Shown: positions 11,216 to 23,799, numbered from the stretch's first letter. The stretch: 64,000 bases of DNA from Biomphalaria glabrata (GCF_947242115.1 NC_074721.1:41107754-41171753); one strand, 5' to 3'. The notes: generated by a model not told the origin, from the letters alone. Numbers and translations are program-made.

Positions 11216-12220
11216 GAACAAACCGCTTCAATTAATCAAAGCTGGGTAAACAACACATTTCTCCCATGATTCACTTCGTATGTTAATGTGCTGTATTTAC
11301 ATTTACACAATTCCAACAATTAAGAAACATAAATTGTCTATAATGATTAAAATGAAAACCACACAAACAACATAGAAGTGCATGACATTACAAAATTATA
11401 AGACTCATAATAAACTAATAGGACCAATAAGTCTAGTCTGGTTCCTTTTTTTCCCCACAGTTTATCCTGAAACTAAATTACTTATCAAGAAATATGTCAC
11501 AGACATAACCGAAATTTTTTTTTTATCTAGAACGAGTCATTATAATGTCCACTTCCTGGTGCTTCAACTATTCTGGTAACATCGCAGAATCATGATAGAT
11601 AAAACTCGCTGACATGTCTGCAGATCAAGTCAAGCACAGTTATCTGCCCTTCTCTTTTGAGAGTTGCATTTCATGTACACCATTCTTTCTAAGTACGTCA
11701 ATGAATATAACGCCGTCTGTCTTTGCATATGATTAAAGATTGGCACTCCTTTAGTTTCTTTATCAATCTTTTTAACAAGTTCTCGAATCCGGGTTAAGTA
11801 ATCGCATTAAAAGAGAAAGCTAATGGTTGGTCAGTCTGAAACAGGAAGTTAGGAATAGCAGACGTTTTTTTTTTCCTCTTCAACAAATACTACACCTCTC
11901 CTTTCGTTTTACTGTTGTGACAAAGTCATGCCAGGTGCCAATTAGATCTAGTTAGTTGGCCCATGATCAAACAATCTTTAGCTATAAGCAGTGGGTTTGA
12001 CACAGAATAAATCGCAACAAGGGAAAGCTGACCGATCTTACATTAACTAAAAACCTGCAGCCAAACAGGCACACAGTCAATTTTACTGTGGCTCAAGGGA
12101 CTCAAGGGACTCAAATGTTGATCCAGAGTACTGCAGTCAAGAATGCAAAAGGAAAATGGCAATGTCCACTTTTTTTTCTGCTTTACAAATGCGTTGTTTT
12201 AGCGGCAATTCTATGGGACA
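11216..12220. other. AT-rich, nothing recognised
   Basis: No supported gene. Some TTCTTCAACA...CAGGTGCCA text near 11880-11940 hints at an eroded family 1 SINE. Confidence 0.45.
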
Positions 12221-12446
12221 GATGACCTGTTTCTATGGCCGACGGTTAACTAGGGCGACAAGAGGCCAGCAAAGGACCAACAGCCTTTACTTCCCCTGCG
12301 CAGTTCAGGTACTCATTACAGTTGGGTGGACTCGGAGAGTTCTAAATAAACACCTCGAAGCTAAACAAAAAATCCTTCTTAATCTGGATCTGAACTCGAG
12401 ATCTCGAAAGCCAAGCTCTTTATCACTCGGGCCACCACGTCCCCTT
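12221..12446 (-). mobile_element. tRNA-derived SINE (family 1), diverged
   Basis: Minus-strand copy: GGTGGCCCGAGTGATAAAGA head, box-B-like GAGTTCAGATCC, and a body with AGTAAAGGCTGTTGGTCC. More diverged than the other copies. Confidence 0.75.
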
Positions 12447-13189
12447 AGTTTAGAATACGGTAGAAAGAAAAAAATTAAAACTACTTTTTTTAAAATCAAA
12501 GCTTATATTGAGTGTAAATGTATCAATTAGTGTTCCGTAAACTTCTTCAACATATGCGTACAGATGCCTATAACCAAAGTTTTCAGCTCAAAACACAAGG
12601 AAGAAACAATGTAGTCCCTTAAGTAGATCTAACCATTCTTAAATAAACATTGAAAAATAGATAATAGTAAAGACTTACGCGAGGTCCTTGTCGGTACGTA
12701 AGTTATGGTATTATAGCACCAATGTGTATTAAGTGCACAATTTTTGAACGCACTTTTTTTCGTTGCCTTGCTTGTAAGCTGATGGAGTGTTTTTGTTATG
12801 CTGGTGTAACGTTTGTTGAGATTCCTCTGTGTTCCCCTGTTTAGGGGGAGTATCTAAGGCATGACTGCAGTTTCGCAGTTGTTTTGATGTTTAGTATACT
12901 AGACTTCTTATAATTTGTCTTTTCTTATGTCTCTACAGGGAGTTAGTTTGGGACTGGAAGTCTACGCTGGTGACTAGAAATAGCAGTGTGTTGTGTTGTG
13001 GTTTCGAACATTAATGTGTACGTTGTGGGACAGCAAGGTGTAGAATTATTGTTTAATTAATAGATCCACAATATTAGAATGTTCCAAATTCAATATCATT
13101 ACTCCATCAGTTTGTCATCATAACTTATATTCATATCATTAAACATTTACATTGTCAACAGTGAGTCACTTATTTATTGCAAGCACGGT
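12447..13189. other. AT-rich, nothing recognised
   Basis: No ORF, element end or repeat identified. Confidence 0.5.
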
Positions 13190-13294
13190 GCCTGGTTGAA
13201 TGTCATGGGCCCGGGCAAACGAGCTAAGGCCTTAACACAACCCTGACAGCCCCCACAAGGCCCACCTAGTTTACCTATATCTAAAGCCGGCCCT
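13190..13294. mobile_element. Possible eroded end of a CAGGGCCGG hAT MITE
   Basis: It ends TAAAGCCGGCCCTG, like the right end of the 17.4-kb element, and contains GGCCCGGGC/GGCCCACC stretches. The left boundary is not recognisable. Confidence 0.4.
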
Positions 13295-14139
13295 GTTTGG
13301 GATAAGGCATCGATCCACCGAAGTAACGTAAATATGAATGTAACGGGACAGACACAAAATAGATAGTCCAGGTTTTCAACATTGTCTTTTGTTTAGCTTG
13401 TCAAGAGTTGAACAGAAGATAACACTGTCGTTTGGACAACGTCAGGAAACATGTCAGCCAGTTTCTCTGGCCTCCTTTCACTTTAGCCAGATAAGGCAAG
13501 CCAGCATGATCCAAAACTTTGTTTAAATACATGGCTTTCTAAGAACCTTCCTGGTAAACAAACAATTTGTTAACTCATAGGCACACATCATCGGCTAAAC
13601 TTAGCTTGACAGCACTAACCTTGACCCAGTGAACTGTTCAGAAAGTTATACTTTTACTAACGATTTCAAGTTCTTGGACATCATGCGTGAAGATGTTATA
13701 TCTATTTTAGATATTACAGGAAGCCATGTTTCAACTGCTAGGTTTAGAATAAACAGCGCAGTAATTTGTCATACAGATTTCACTCTATCAGTTCTTCCCT
13801 GGTGAAGTCTAACTAGGAAGTTCTTGAGTTTGCCCCGTTTTGGTTAGAACAATTTTTTTTAAACGTATTGTTTGTATAGCTGAAGACACGGATGACATCT
13901 TTTTTTTTTCTGCTAATTTAGAATACTCTTTTGGCTAAGTCAGAACATGAATAATATATAAGCATAGGTGGCGCTTTGCTAATATGGCTGTATGGTTCTA
14001 TAGGTGGAGCTTACTTAGATCAAGAGGATGCATATAGGTTGTCTCAATTTGTGTGTACATAAAGTACTTTATTTTAAAAAAATCTTCTCTTAGTACTGAA
14101 ATGAAATGTTAGCATTAAAAGATGGGGGGCGCCCTAAGT
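13295..14139. other. Nothing recognised
   Basis: Unique AT-rich sequence with short T-runs. Confidence 0.5.
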
Positions 14140-14404
14140 TTAACTCTTTCTCTCCGTAATTATTTTTCCACGTTTTGGAAGGAATTCTTCATTTTGCTCA
14201 TTACTATTTCACTACCCCTGTTATGACTGGGCTTCAATAGCATTGTTGTTTGTTATCAGAAAATGTTGTTTTTGGTATAGAATTAAAGGGAAATGTATGC
14301 TCTTTTTATATAATTCAAAGTCAAATTTAAAAAGTAAACATTATTTAATTTAATGAAGTCAAAATCAACGATGGTATCGTCGATTAGGAGAGAAAGAGTT
14401 TTAA
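14140..14404. mobile_element. TTAA-flanked MITE (CTCTTTCTCTCC ends), copy 1
   Basis: It opens TTAACTCTTTCTCTCCG and closes TTAGGAGAGAAAGAG followed by TTTTAA. The ends are an inverted repeat and TTAA flanks suggest piggyBac-type mobilisation. The interior has GGGAAATGTATGCTCTTTTT, shared with copy 2. Confidence 0.8.
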
Positions 14405-15309
14405 AAAAGGCACCCATGGAGTTTTTACGCTATCAGCGGCTTCTTTGCGCCTTGTGAGTTAAATATAACAGAAATTATTCATTTTTGTTTCGACTGGTTA
14501 TAAAACAAAAAAAAAATTCCTGTTTTTTTTAAGCTGATAGTGGTCTTTGATTTTTCATTCTGAAATGTGATTAGAAAGTGTAGTCATGCCTTTTCAATGT
14601 TCCTTTGAAATGATTAAAAAAATAATTTAAAACGTTGGTCAGGATTGGGATTGAACCGAGACCATTCGTTATAGATTCGAAGTCTCCTTTATGTGCTCAG
14701 CATACATAATTCAGCTTGATAGGTAGCCAAGCGGTTTGTGGTATTCAGCCACCGAGACCAATCGTTCGAGAAGGCCTAAACACTAACCTGCAACGTCACA
14801 ACCTGTGGGCAATATCGATCAATTGTTGTGGGCTAATCTAATCTGACTTCGACTATGTATCAATTATTACTTAGCATTAGCCACAGAACATTACAAGTTG
14901 AATATAGTTGATAACATCATTCAGTTCTTTAAAATGAGACTTTATTAACCACTGGGAAATCCGTCCAGTCTTCCTAAAACGTCGCTATATCTAATTACTA
15001 TTCAACTACTATTCAAAACACAGCCTACTTCTAACATAACGCCATGTTGGTCTCTCGTTCGCCTAAGTCTACTACGTCATTAGTCTGTCTTACTACGTCA
15101 TTACTTTTACCGTCGCTAAAACTATACACAATATATTTATCTAACAAAACTAACCTACTCTCTAAGCTAGTACATTACACAATAGCTCGTTGACACTTCC
15201 CAGGTCTGTACCGCGCCTCTATGAAGAAACTGTGAACGCATAGTCGGGGAACGTAGGAAGACAAAAAAATATTTTAATTCGGGAATTCTCAAATTTTAAT
15301 CACACTTAG
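14405..15309. other. Nothing firm
   Basis: Around 14640-14760 are tRNA-like fragments (GATTGGGATTGAACCGAGAC and GGTAGCCAAGCGG) that may be an eroded SINE. The rest is unique AT-rich DNA. Confidence 0.4.
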
Positions 15310-15590
15310 AGAAGGCGCGGTGGTTGAGAGGTAAAGTGCTTGGCTTCTGAACCTGGGACCTGGGTTTGAATCTCAATGAAGACTATGATTTTGAATTTCG
15401 GGATCATTAGGGGAACCTCTGATTCCACCCAGCTCTTAGGTTTACCTGACATTAGCTGGGGAAAAGTAAAGGCGGTTGGTCGTTGTGCTGGCCACATGAC
15501 TCCCTCGTGAACCGTGGGTCACAGAAACAGATGACCTTTACATCATCTGCCCTATAGATCGTGAGGGCTGAAACGGGAACTTTACTATTG
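15310..15590 (+). mobile_element. tRNA-derived SINE (family 1), full length
   Basis: The head is GCGCGGTGGTTGAGAGGTAA, box B GGGTTTGAATC, and the body GTAAAGGCGGTTGGTCGTTG through CATCATCTGCCCTATAGATC. The end is GGGAACTTTACT. Confidence 0.9.
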
Positions 15591-15779
15591 CATCCATTTT
15601 GTTTTAACCATTTTTTTAAATTCGATACTTAAGATTCATAAGTCTAGATAAAAATGACTTAGAAAATGACTTGTTTGTTTCGGTTTGAAGAAATCAGTTT
15701 CAGTCGAGTTTCTATGCTACATTCGACACTCTACTTTTAATAATATTAAAGGTCAGACTTTTTGCCTAGCACAAGTTCT

Positions 15780-16030
15780 GTGGGAAGCGTGGTCGAGAGA
15801 CCAAGTGGCTTGGCTTGGCTACCTAGAAGGGGGCTCGAGGTTCGACACCCGACTCGGGCTGAGTTGTGTTACTGAGCGTCTATATGCAGCACGGAAAACT
15901 AACTCCTAGATACCCCCTCCCCCCCCCCAAATGGTTCATAAATGAGATTGGACCAAAAAGCGCTCTGAGCATGCTATAAGCATGAAAGTAGCGCTATATA
16001 AAAGCTATATAAAAGCTATATAAAAGGTAT
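15780..16030 (+). mobile_element. tRNA-derived SINE (family 3)
   Basis: It starts GTGGGAAGCGTGGTCGAGAG, has the box-B-like GAGGTTCGACACCC, a C-run, and a tail with GCGCTCTGAGCATGCTATAA then repeated AGCTATATAAA units. It differs from families 1 and 2 in both head and tail. Confidence 0.75.
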
Positions 16031-16252
16031 AATAATAATTTCTAAGGAATTCTAACATAAAAGAGTCTGACACTGTAGTAAAATATAGCGTGGCTTTTTT
16101 TTTTTTTTTTTTTTTTTGGAAAAACTTCAGTGGACCACAGTTATTTCTTCCTGATTCTGTGCCCTGGTGAAGAATGTGTAGTTATACACCATTTGTAGTA
16201 AAAAAAAAAAAAAAAAAAAGGACAGTACAGAGAGGAAAGGGAGGAGGGGAGT

Positions 16253-16330
16253 CGTGGCTGAGTGGTTACGCGCTTAGCTTCCGAACCTCGGGTTCGTATG
16301 TCAGTGCAGATTGGGATTTTCGGGATTTAG
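16253..16330 (+). mobile_element. 5' fragment of family 1 SINE
   Basis: The head is GTCGTGGCTGAGTGGTTACG and the box-B-like motif is GGGTTCGTATG; the body is missing. A-rich DNA lies just upstream. Confidence 0.65.
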
Positions 16331-16409
16331 TTTCTAAGATTCTAGAAAAGACGATTTCAAAAGGGTTAAATAGGGGGAAATGAGTTAATCACGATATTGA
16401 ACTGTTACA

Positions 16410-16960
16410 GCCCTTAAGACTAAGACTAAGACTAAGACTGCTTTATTCATCCTTACGGAAATTTGTCGTGATTACAAGGACTCTTTTCTCATATAAAGAC
16501 AACACAACAGAAACATACACATAAATACAACAGACACAACATAAAGAGTTCATTCAGCGACTACACACAGGTATCTTGGTGCTTTTCATTTTCCCTGATC
16601 AATGAGTGGCGGTGATGGAGTCTGACCGAGTGAGGTACGAACGAGTTTTTGTACCGCTCCGTTCTTGTTTTGATTGACAGCAGTCGCCCACTTCGCGACG
16701 ACCTGGCGTAGTTCTGATGGAGCGGGTGGCCGTTGTCTTCCAAGATTTTTTCGATTTTTCTTAGGCACTTTTGTTCCAAAAGATCCTTTAAATGTGGTAA
16801 TGTTGTGAGTGTAATTTTTGATGCTTTTTTAATGATGTTTTCTAGACGCCGCAACAGTTACAGGTCCTGGAGTTGTTGTGGGCCTATAAGTCGGAGTAAG
16901 TCTTTGATTGCTTCATATCTTTGAAGTCGATTATTAGCGAAAGTAAAGTTTAAGTTAACA
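16410..16960 (-). mobile_element. Rex1/CR1-like LINE 3' end
   Basis: The minus strand reads RRLENIIKKASKITL, LPHLKDLLEQKCLRKIEKIL, then NGHPLHQNYARS and KTRTERYKNSFVPHSVRL. This is the C-terminal segment after the RT in Rex1-type LINEs. The 3' end carries a (TTAGTC)n run (16416-16440 on the plus strand as AGACTA units). Confidence 0.78.
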
Positions 16961-17179
16961 AAAAAAAGTTTGGAAGGAGTTTATTAACAGAAAGAAAAAA
17001 AAGAGGTCTTGATGTTTCTTCCGTGTGTCTTAGTCGCTTAATATTTCCTCGGCAAGTAATTCTGCTTGTGCCATTGAATGTATAAAAAGGAACAAAAAAA
17101 AAGCATTGTATTGTTAACACAATCCTAAACATAAAATCGACGCAAATAGGCACTAAAAACATTAGGCAAATGGTCATAC

Positions 17180-17350
17180 ACTGCCTGGTCGTGAGGTTTG
17201 CACGCTGGACTGTCGTTCGGATTTATCGACGGTCGAGGGTTCAAACCCTGCCCGCTCCCATCCCCCGTCGTCCTGCGGGAGGTTTGGACTAGGAAGTAAA
17301 CTAGCTTCAACTCTGAAGGAACATCCGAAACATGTAAAACGTTTTACAAA
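17180..17350 (+). mobile_element. tRNA-derived SINE (family 2), near full length
   Basis: The head CCTGGTCGTGAGGTTTGCAC is box-A-like and GAGGGTTCAAACCC is box B. Then follow the core CGTCGTCCTGCGGGAGGTTT and the tail GGAACATCCGAAACATGTAA. The RNA polymerase III promoter layout fits a tRNA-derived SINE. Confidence 0.88.
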
Positions 17351-17410
17351 CATTTTACAAACATTTCACACTAAACAACTCAATAATAGCGCACTGGCCA
17401 TCTCTGTGAT

Positions 17411-17945
17411 CAGGGCCGGCTCTAACTATTTCGGGGACCTATTGGAAATACATTTCGCGAGGCCCAGTATGGCCAGGGATAAGGATGATAAGTGAAAATA
17501 AAGAATTTATATTAAAAAATAAATTCGTCTTTTCATTTTATTTATTTTTTACTAAGTACAAAGTCACGATCAAATTAACTTTACGAGCCTTGTGTGTAAC
17601 GAAGTCATACAGTATATCATCAAATTTCTGTTTCCTACATAGATCTTGCTTAAGTATTCAATTATTCAATCTATCTTCGTGAATTGTTGACCTCAAGTAA
17701 TTCTATTTTTCTTTGAGATTTTTATGAGTTTTCAGGAGATATTAATAATCTCAGGATATTTCCAGGACTTTTTCGTATATTTGCAATATTAGGAGTTTAG
17801 CAGTAGCTCCTGGAAAATCAGCAAGAACCCTGTTAAAAGTTATAATGGTTTAATTTAATAATTTACACATAGAATAAGCGCGGGCCTATGAAAGTGCGGG
17901 GCACACTGCTGTCGCATAGTTTGCAATGGCCTAAGCCCGGCCCTG
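17411..17945. mobile_element. hAT-type MITE with CAGGGCCGG ends, 535 bp
   Basis: The ends are CAGGGCCGGCTCTA and TAAGCCCGGCCCTG, an inverted repeat. The flanking 8-mers tctgtgat (17403-17410) and tctatgat (17946-17953) match at 7 of 8 positions. No transposase. A related partial copy lies in reverse at 58205. Confidence 0.85.
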
Positions 17946-18487
17946 TCTATGATGTTGCACTGGCTATCTCTATGAGCCAAGCTAGATAAGGTATTGGGCC
18001 CCACAGGGGGCCTTTTTAAGTCCAGATATTAAATGTCAGTGTTATATAGTTCTTATATGGCCCTGATTGTTTGAGACTTTTGTGAAGTCTGTGACTACCA
18101 TAAGTGAAAATCTTGAGAAAGACGCAAAGAACTTTACATTGGTTGACATGTATGATGTTATTATTGTATCAGCCAAAGACACGCACTGTAAAGGTCACGT
18201 GGTGGTCTCGAGGGCAACAACATTCTTAGTGTTACTAAATAAATTTAATTCATATTGTTGTTCTTGGTTTATATTTTTCCAACTCTAAAATCGTCTTTAA
18301 ATAAATTTACGTCTAAAATGTTACTAGAGAACGTTGAACTGTGATCTTTTTATTTTTTATTTGCAAAGAGGTATAAGAGGGGAGATAACAATGTTAAACG
18401 TTGTGAGATAATATTTCTCGATTGCTCTCCCTTACATTAATCTGGTCAGAACGTGATTTTAAATAAATAAATATATATATTATAGAT

Positions 18488-18678
18488 TAGCGGTTCTCAA
18501 CCTTTTAAGCTCGGCGATCCCTTTAACTATTCCTCACTCTGCCGCGATCCCCACCCACACGCACAGCAATAGAAGAATTGACAAAAACAATCCATATTTT
18601 CGATGGTCTTAGGCGACTCCTAGGAAATCGTCAATCGACCCACCAAGGGGGTCGCGACCCACAGGTTGAGAACCCCTG
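18488..18678 (+). mobile_element. hAT-type MITE, SPIN-like ends, with perfect 8-bp TSD
   Basis: The ends are TAGCGGTTCTCAACCTTT and AGGTTGAGAACCCCTG. An exact 8-bp target-site duplication, ttatagat, sits at 18480-18487 and 18679-18686, the duplication length typical of hAT transposases. Read on the minus strand, the first 70 or so bases closely resemble what I remember of the SPIN (Space Invader) consensus. It is 191 bp and has no transposase. Confidence 0.87.
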
Positions 18679-18686
18679 TTATAGAT

Positions 18687-19524
18687 AGCTAGATAGATAG
18701 ATAGATGGCTCCTTTTTGTCTCGGAAGGCAATGGATGCGCCCAAATGGGTCACTGGTTTTGGTTTCGTCTTAAGACGGGGCAGAATCTGGTGTGGCTAAT
18801 CGAGCCGCTTCTGGAGCCGCAGACTCTGCCACAATTCGTGCATGTGTATGCCTCTGATTTAGTCTAGCAGACAGAGCAGCTTTCTTTTTTTCCCTCTTGA
18901 TTAAGGCCGCTTCGTTTCTTTATCTCTCAGCGAGGATCGTCCCAGCACGCACAGTCTATCTCCATGCACTCCGCTCTTTGAATATTTCTTCCCACAGACT
19001 TTTGTTGAATATGTGACGTAATGTTTATATAATATGTGATCAGATGTAGGCCTATTATGTTATTTTCGTAGAGTAAGAAGGATGTTGATAAGTGATATGA
19101 TGTGTGAGTTACTTCCCTTAGCAGAAGTGAGGGCTGCTGTCCGTTATCTAATATGGTGGAAAACAAAATCCATAATTGTGAAGACAAGCGCAGAAAGTGG
19201 GAAAAAAAACTTAAGTAGACCAATAGCGGCCAACGGATTTGTCTGCAAGAGAAGCTAAAAAATATGCAGATCGCAACTGGGTCTGCATGTAATCATGTAA
19301 AACAGTGTCCTTATCCTTTATCATCTTCGGAATCGAAGACGTCGCCATTAATATGGTTGAATAAAGCCTGTAACTGTTTTGTAAAATGGCCTTGTTGTTT
19401 CTCTATTACAACTCATATTTAAGATTATAGTAACAATCCTTTTGCTCTCCCCTTTCATAGCCGGGCCAGATCGAGATTTTAAGATTTAATGTTATATTTT
19501 TTAAAAAGTATAATATACACCCAC
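18687..19524. other. No gene recognised
   Basis: It contains a short GATA run and a GACGGGGCAGAATCTGG motif that recurs at 20548, so part may be an old repeat. The C-terminus-like ORF on the minus strand has no recognisable domain. Confidence 0.45.
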
Positions 19525-19725
19525 TAGATTGTACAAATGCTCCTTTTTCCCTAGTGCTATTAGATCATGGAATGGGTTGCCTGAGTCAGCCAGGAAAACC
19601 AGTGACTAAGCAGAGTTTGTCATTGATTAACATGCATGACTAGATTGACCTAGTGACACGTAGGACGTAATCATCTTCATTTTTGAGGGGACGTCTGTAT
19701 TTTATAAGATAAGATTGGAAAGAAC
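19525..19725 (+). mobile_element. LINE 3' end with (GATAA)n tail
   Basis: FFPSAIRSWNGLP-like coding remnants, then ACGTAGGACGTAATCATCTTC and TATAAGATAAGATT. Matches 31187-31436 and 53830-54065. Confidence 0.72.
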
Positions 19726-19784
19726 ATATGTGAAACAGTTCAGTATAAAACAACTAAGGTGCCGCAGGTCAAGACCAGCTTTAG

Positions 19785-19965
19785 ACAATTTGGTTCCCTG
19801 AGTTAACTGCAATGAACGCTCCTTCAGAACTGGGTGACTCTAGTTGGGGAAAAAAAGGTGGTTGGTCACTATGCTAAATACAATAACCGTTGGCCAAAGA
19901 AACAGATGACCTTAACATCATCTGCCCTATTGATCGCTAGGTCTGAATGGGAAAACTTAGAATAT
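19785..19965 (+). mobile_element. 3' fragment of family 1 SINE
   Basis: It keeps the body (AGTTGGGGAAAAAAAGGTGG, GAAACAGATGACC, CATCATCTGCCCTATTGATC) and the GGTCTGAATGGGAA end. The tRNA-like head is lost. Confidence 0.65.
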
Positions 19966-21210
19966 ACTAACTTATTCAAAAACTCAAAACTTCAAATGTA
20001 TCAAAGAAAATAAAAATAAAATGAAGATAAAAAAAACAAAAACAATATAGAGAAATATGAAAGAAATATAATTATAGATTGAAACAGATTTAATTCAAAG
20101 TATATATACATTGCAAATGAAAACATTTTAAGTTGTGGCTTAAAAACATTTTTAGCTGTGGCTTAAAAACATCAAACTTGGAAAGACATTTTTAAAATAT
20201 AAGAAAGGAATAAAAAAACATCTTAACCATCAGGAGTCTTCTTTCTTCCATAAATTAAAAGAAACTCTTTAACGATAAATCTTTACAAAAAAGAAATACA
20301 AAAATCAAAAGGTGACACACAAAAGACACCAAATAAGAGAAAAGTCCATCAACAAAATATTTGCCCATTGTTTGTATTAGTAAAATGTTTCTTTCAGCAC
20401 TTAGTATTAATAGTCTGAACAAGACTCTGGCCCCAAAACCTTCCTATAGAAAAAAACCATCTGGAGAGCTGCCTAATCTGGACATCGCTTCATGGTTTAC
20501 CTAAAATAAAGTACAACTATTCTCACCCTTCCAGCAGGCAAATTGAGACGGGGCAGAATCTGGAGTGACTGATCAAGTCATTGAATATATATAGCACACT
20601 AAAAAATTGGAGACTCATCACTATGAGAAAAAAACAAAACAAATAAAAAATGAGTTATAGGGCAAACTAGTCTAAAAATGTGAACATGTGGTTTCAATGT
20701 TCCTCTTGAAGTTAGCCAGGCTAGTGGTTTGTGTGAGCTCAATGGCAAACAAGTTCCAAACCTTCGGTCCATGTAATGTAAGTTTCGAGGATAAAAACAA
20801 CCAATGAGTAGCTTCTTTCAACTCTAGTCTGTACAATTGTGGAACAGGTTATTCCTCTCACTACCCATTCTAGTATCAAGTTGAAACTTTGCATAAATTA
20901 TTCATTGTTCCAAACAAAATATGAATCAAAATATTAACCAGAAAAGAATAATTCTCAAGTCCTATTCGCAGGAAACAAAGTGTTTGTCCATTTCAAAAAA
21001 TCTCTGATTCTCAAACTGTACAGAAAAGCAAAATAGTTGGTTCACAATTCACATATAAAGGAACATCTTACATTTCAGCAAAAGTTTATGAAAAAAATTG
21101 AACTTCAAGAGAGCATTATGATGTCTTAAGATGTTCCTATTTCACTAGCACATGAGATCATCTTAAATAAATATACTAGAAGATTGTCTTATTTACTTCT
21201 TGCTAATGAG
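19966..21210. other. Very AT-rich, nothing recognised
   Basis: A-rich blocks dominate. If the SLC52A 3' UTR is spliced downstream it could lie in this AT-rich region, but no exon can be placed. Confidence 0.45.
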
Positions 21211-22156
21211 AAATGAAACAGTCTCTCAATATAATGATGTAAACATATTGCTGAAATGAAACATTCTCTTAATATAAGTATGTAAACATACTGTTGGAAT
21301 GAAACAGTCTCTCAATATAAGGATGTAAACATATTGTTGCAATGAAAGTCTCTCAATATAATGATGTAAACATATTGTTGAAATGAAACATTCTCTCAAT
21401 ATAATGATGTAAACATATTGTTGAAATGAAACAGTCTCTCAATATAATGATGTAAACATATTGTTGAAATGAAACAGTATCTCAATATAATGATGTAAAC
21501 ATATTGTTGAAATGAAACAGTCTCTCAATATAAGGATGTAAACATATTGTTGAAATGAAACAGTCTCTCAATATAATGATGTAAACATATTGTTGAAATG
21601 AGACAGTCTCTCAATATAATGATGTAAACATATTGTTGAAATGAAACAGTCTCTCAATATAAGGATGTAAACATATTGTTGAAATGAAACAGTCTCTCAA
21701 TATAATGATGTAAACATATTGTTGAAATGAAACAGTATCTCAATATAATGATGTAAACATATTGCTGAAATAAAACAGTCTCTCAATATAAGGATGTAAA
21801 CATATTGTTGAAATGAAACAGTCTCTCAATATAATGATGTAAACATATTGCTGAAATGAAACAGTCTCTCAATATAAGGATGTAAACATATTGTTGAAAT
21901 GAAACAGTCTCTCAATATAAGGATGTAAACATATTGTTGAAATGAAACAGTCTCTCAATATAAGGATGTAAACATATTGTTGAAATGAAACAGTCTCTCA
22001 ATATAAGGATGTAAACATATTGTTGAAATGAAACAGTCTCTCAATATAAGGATGTAAACATATTGTTAAAATGAAACAGTCTCTCAATATAAGGATGTAA
22101 ACATATTGCTGAAATGAAACAGTCTCTCAATATAATGATGTAAACATATTGCTGAA
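21211..22156. repeat. 43-bp minisatellite, about 22 copies
   Basis: The unit is built of tctctcaatataatgatgta plus aacatattgttgaaatgaaacag. A T/G variant (ATAATGATGT versus ATAAGGATGT) runs in blocks; the last third is nearly all G-type. The first three units are the most diverged. Confidence 0.97.
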
Positions 22157-23799
22157 CATTAAATACGATTCTTACATTTTTAATTTCTTTTTTAATTAAA
22201 ACATTATCTATTATCTAAATAAGTATTACAATAGTTAAGCATTTCAATTAAAGCACATAAGTTCTAATGACAGTATTATAAAAAGTATCTGATTTAAAAC
22301 ATCTACGCTCTGATTATAATGAACTATTCTATAAAAACAAAACTTTTCAAGAACTCAAATAAAAACACTTGTAAAATTCATTCACATATAAAAAAAAAAC
22401 TGTATATATTTAGAACATATATTTGGAAATCTGTGTATGACATAAAAATGGAATGCTTTCATCTGAATACACAAGCTTTAATGATGACTTTGGTAAGATA
22501 AGAACATTGAGGAAAACAGAGCAAGGAATGTGGTCTCTATAAATACAAGTCTCCATGAACCAACTAGACTATAAATACTATACAGCAAAAAAAAAAATTT
22601 TGATAAATAAGATATGTTTTCCATTTGTTGCTGAGATCTGTCATTATTTGTAACTTAACACAGTGAGAGGTGAATGTAAGTGATTGTATCTGTACTGCCG
22701 CAAAAATCAAAATTAGAACACATGGTAAGAATGAGGACATTTTGTTCCCATAACGACTATGGGATGAAATTTGAGGAAAACATTAATCTGTGGATTTTTT
22801 ATTTAAACCACATTTCATGTTTTTATTATTGTTTCATTATTTAGAAACAAATTTTTCTCAGTATCGCAAAATAGTTTTTTTTAGTCCTACATCTATCAAA
22901 AATGTTCTAAAATTAGAGAAACCAACTGACGACAACCTTTTGAACTCATCTGCCCAATTTTAGGTCAGTATGCAAAAAAAGCCATGCACCGTCATCCCGA
23001 TATATTGGTCTCACGCACCTTACCTGAGGCTGAGAATCCGTAGGAGCTCAGGCAAAGAACCTTGAAGGCAGGTTACTTAGGGTTTAAGGAGTTAAGCTCT
23101 TACATAATCGCCACAAATAAACATCTTTTGATGACAGAAAAAAAATTTTTAATTAAATTCCTAGTTTAATAACATTCTTATATGTCAAAATGTATATATT
23201 TCCCACTCAATTTCCTTATCCCCCTTTACAAAATTAACCATTGTGTTAAACTTTGATTTCAATGATTCAGTTTTTCTTGTGTTGTGATGTTAACCAATGC
23301 TGAATTAAAATGTATTTGACTAATTCTGTTCAATTCTTATAATGGCATGATTTTTACTCTAAAACAAGTAAACATATATTCACAATGCATACATTATATG
23401 GTGAAAAAAAAAGGTGACAGACACAAGAAGTTACTTCCCTTGTCAAATGTTAAAATGAAAGATCTGTAAAATAAGCGTTAAAAAAAAGGTTTCCATTGTT
23501 CACTGAAATACTGCATGGCCACCACAATGATGTGTTATGTTAATAATGAATTAAGAAGATGTTTAATCTGAATGAGAAAGTTCCTGACCTCTACTATCAG
23601 ACTGATGGCAGATCAAATGTGATCAAGATCTAGGTTTGGATTTTTATGAAGATAAACGAAGAAAAAAATGACTTAAAAAAATATGGGTACAAGCTGGTCA
23701 TTTAAAAACTCGGAATCTTTAAAAGTATGAAAGCTTGAAAAAAACAACATTTCAGGATTTGAATGAAAAACAAAATGCTTTAAACACAAACATACACAT
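22157..23799. other. Very AT-rich, nothing recognised
   Basis: No gene, element end or clear repeat. Confidence 0.5.

Noticed and set aside
15310-15365. tRNA-like box A and box B at many sites taken as tRNA genes
   Set aside because: No intact cloverleaf; each is followed by a shared non-tRNA body, so they are SINE heads.
15685-15909. 74-codon ORF over 15.7-15.9 kb
   Set aside because: Its second half is the family 3 SINE head read in one frame.
4564-22156. Tandem arrays as possible CRISPR
   Set aside because: Units are contiguous with no unique spacers, and the genome is eukaryotic.
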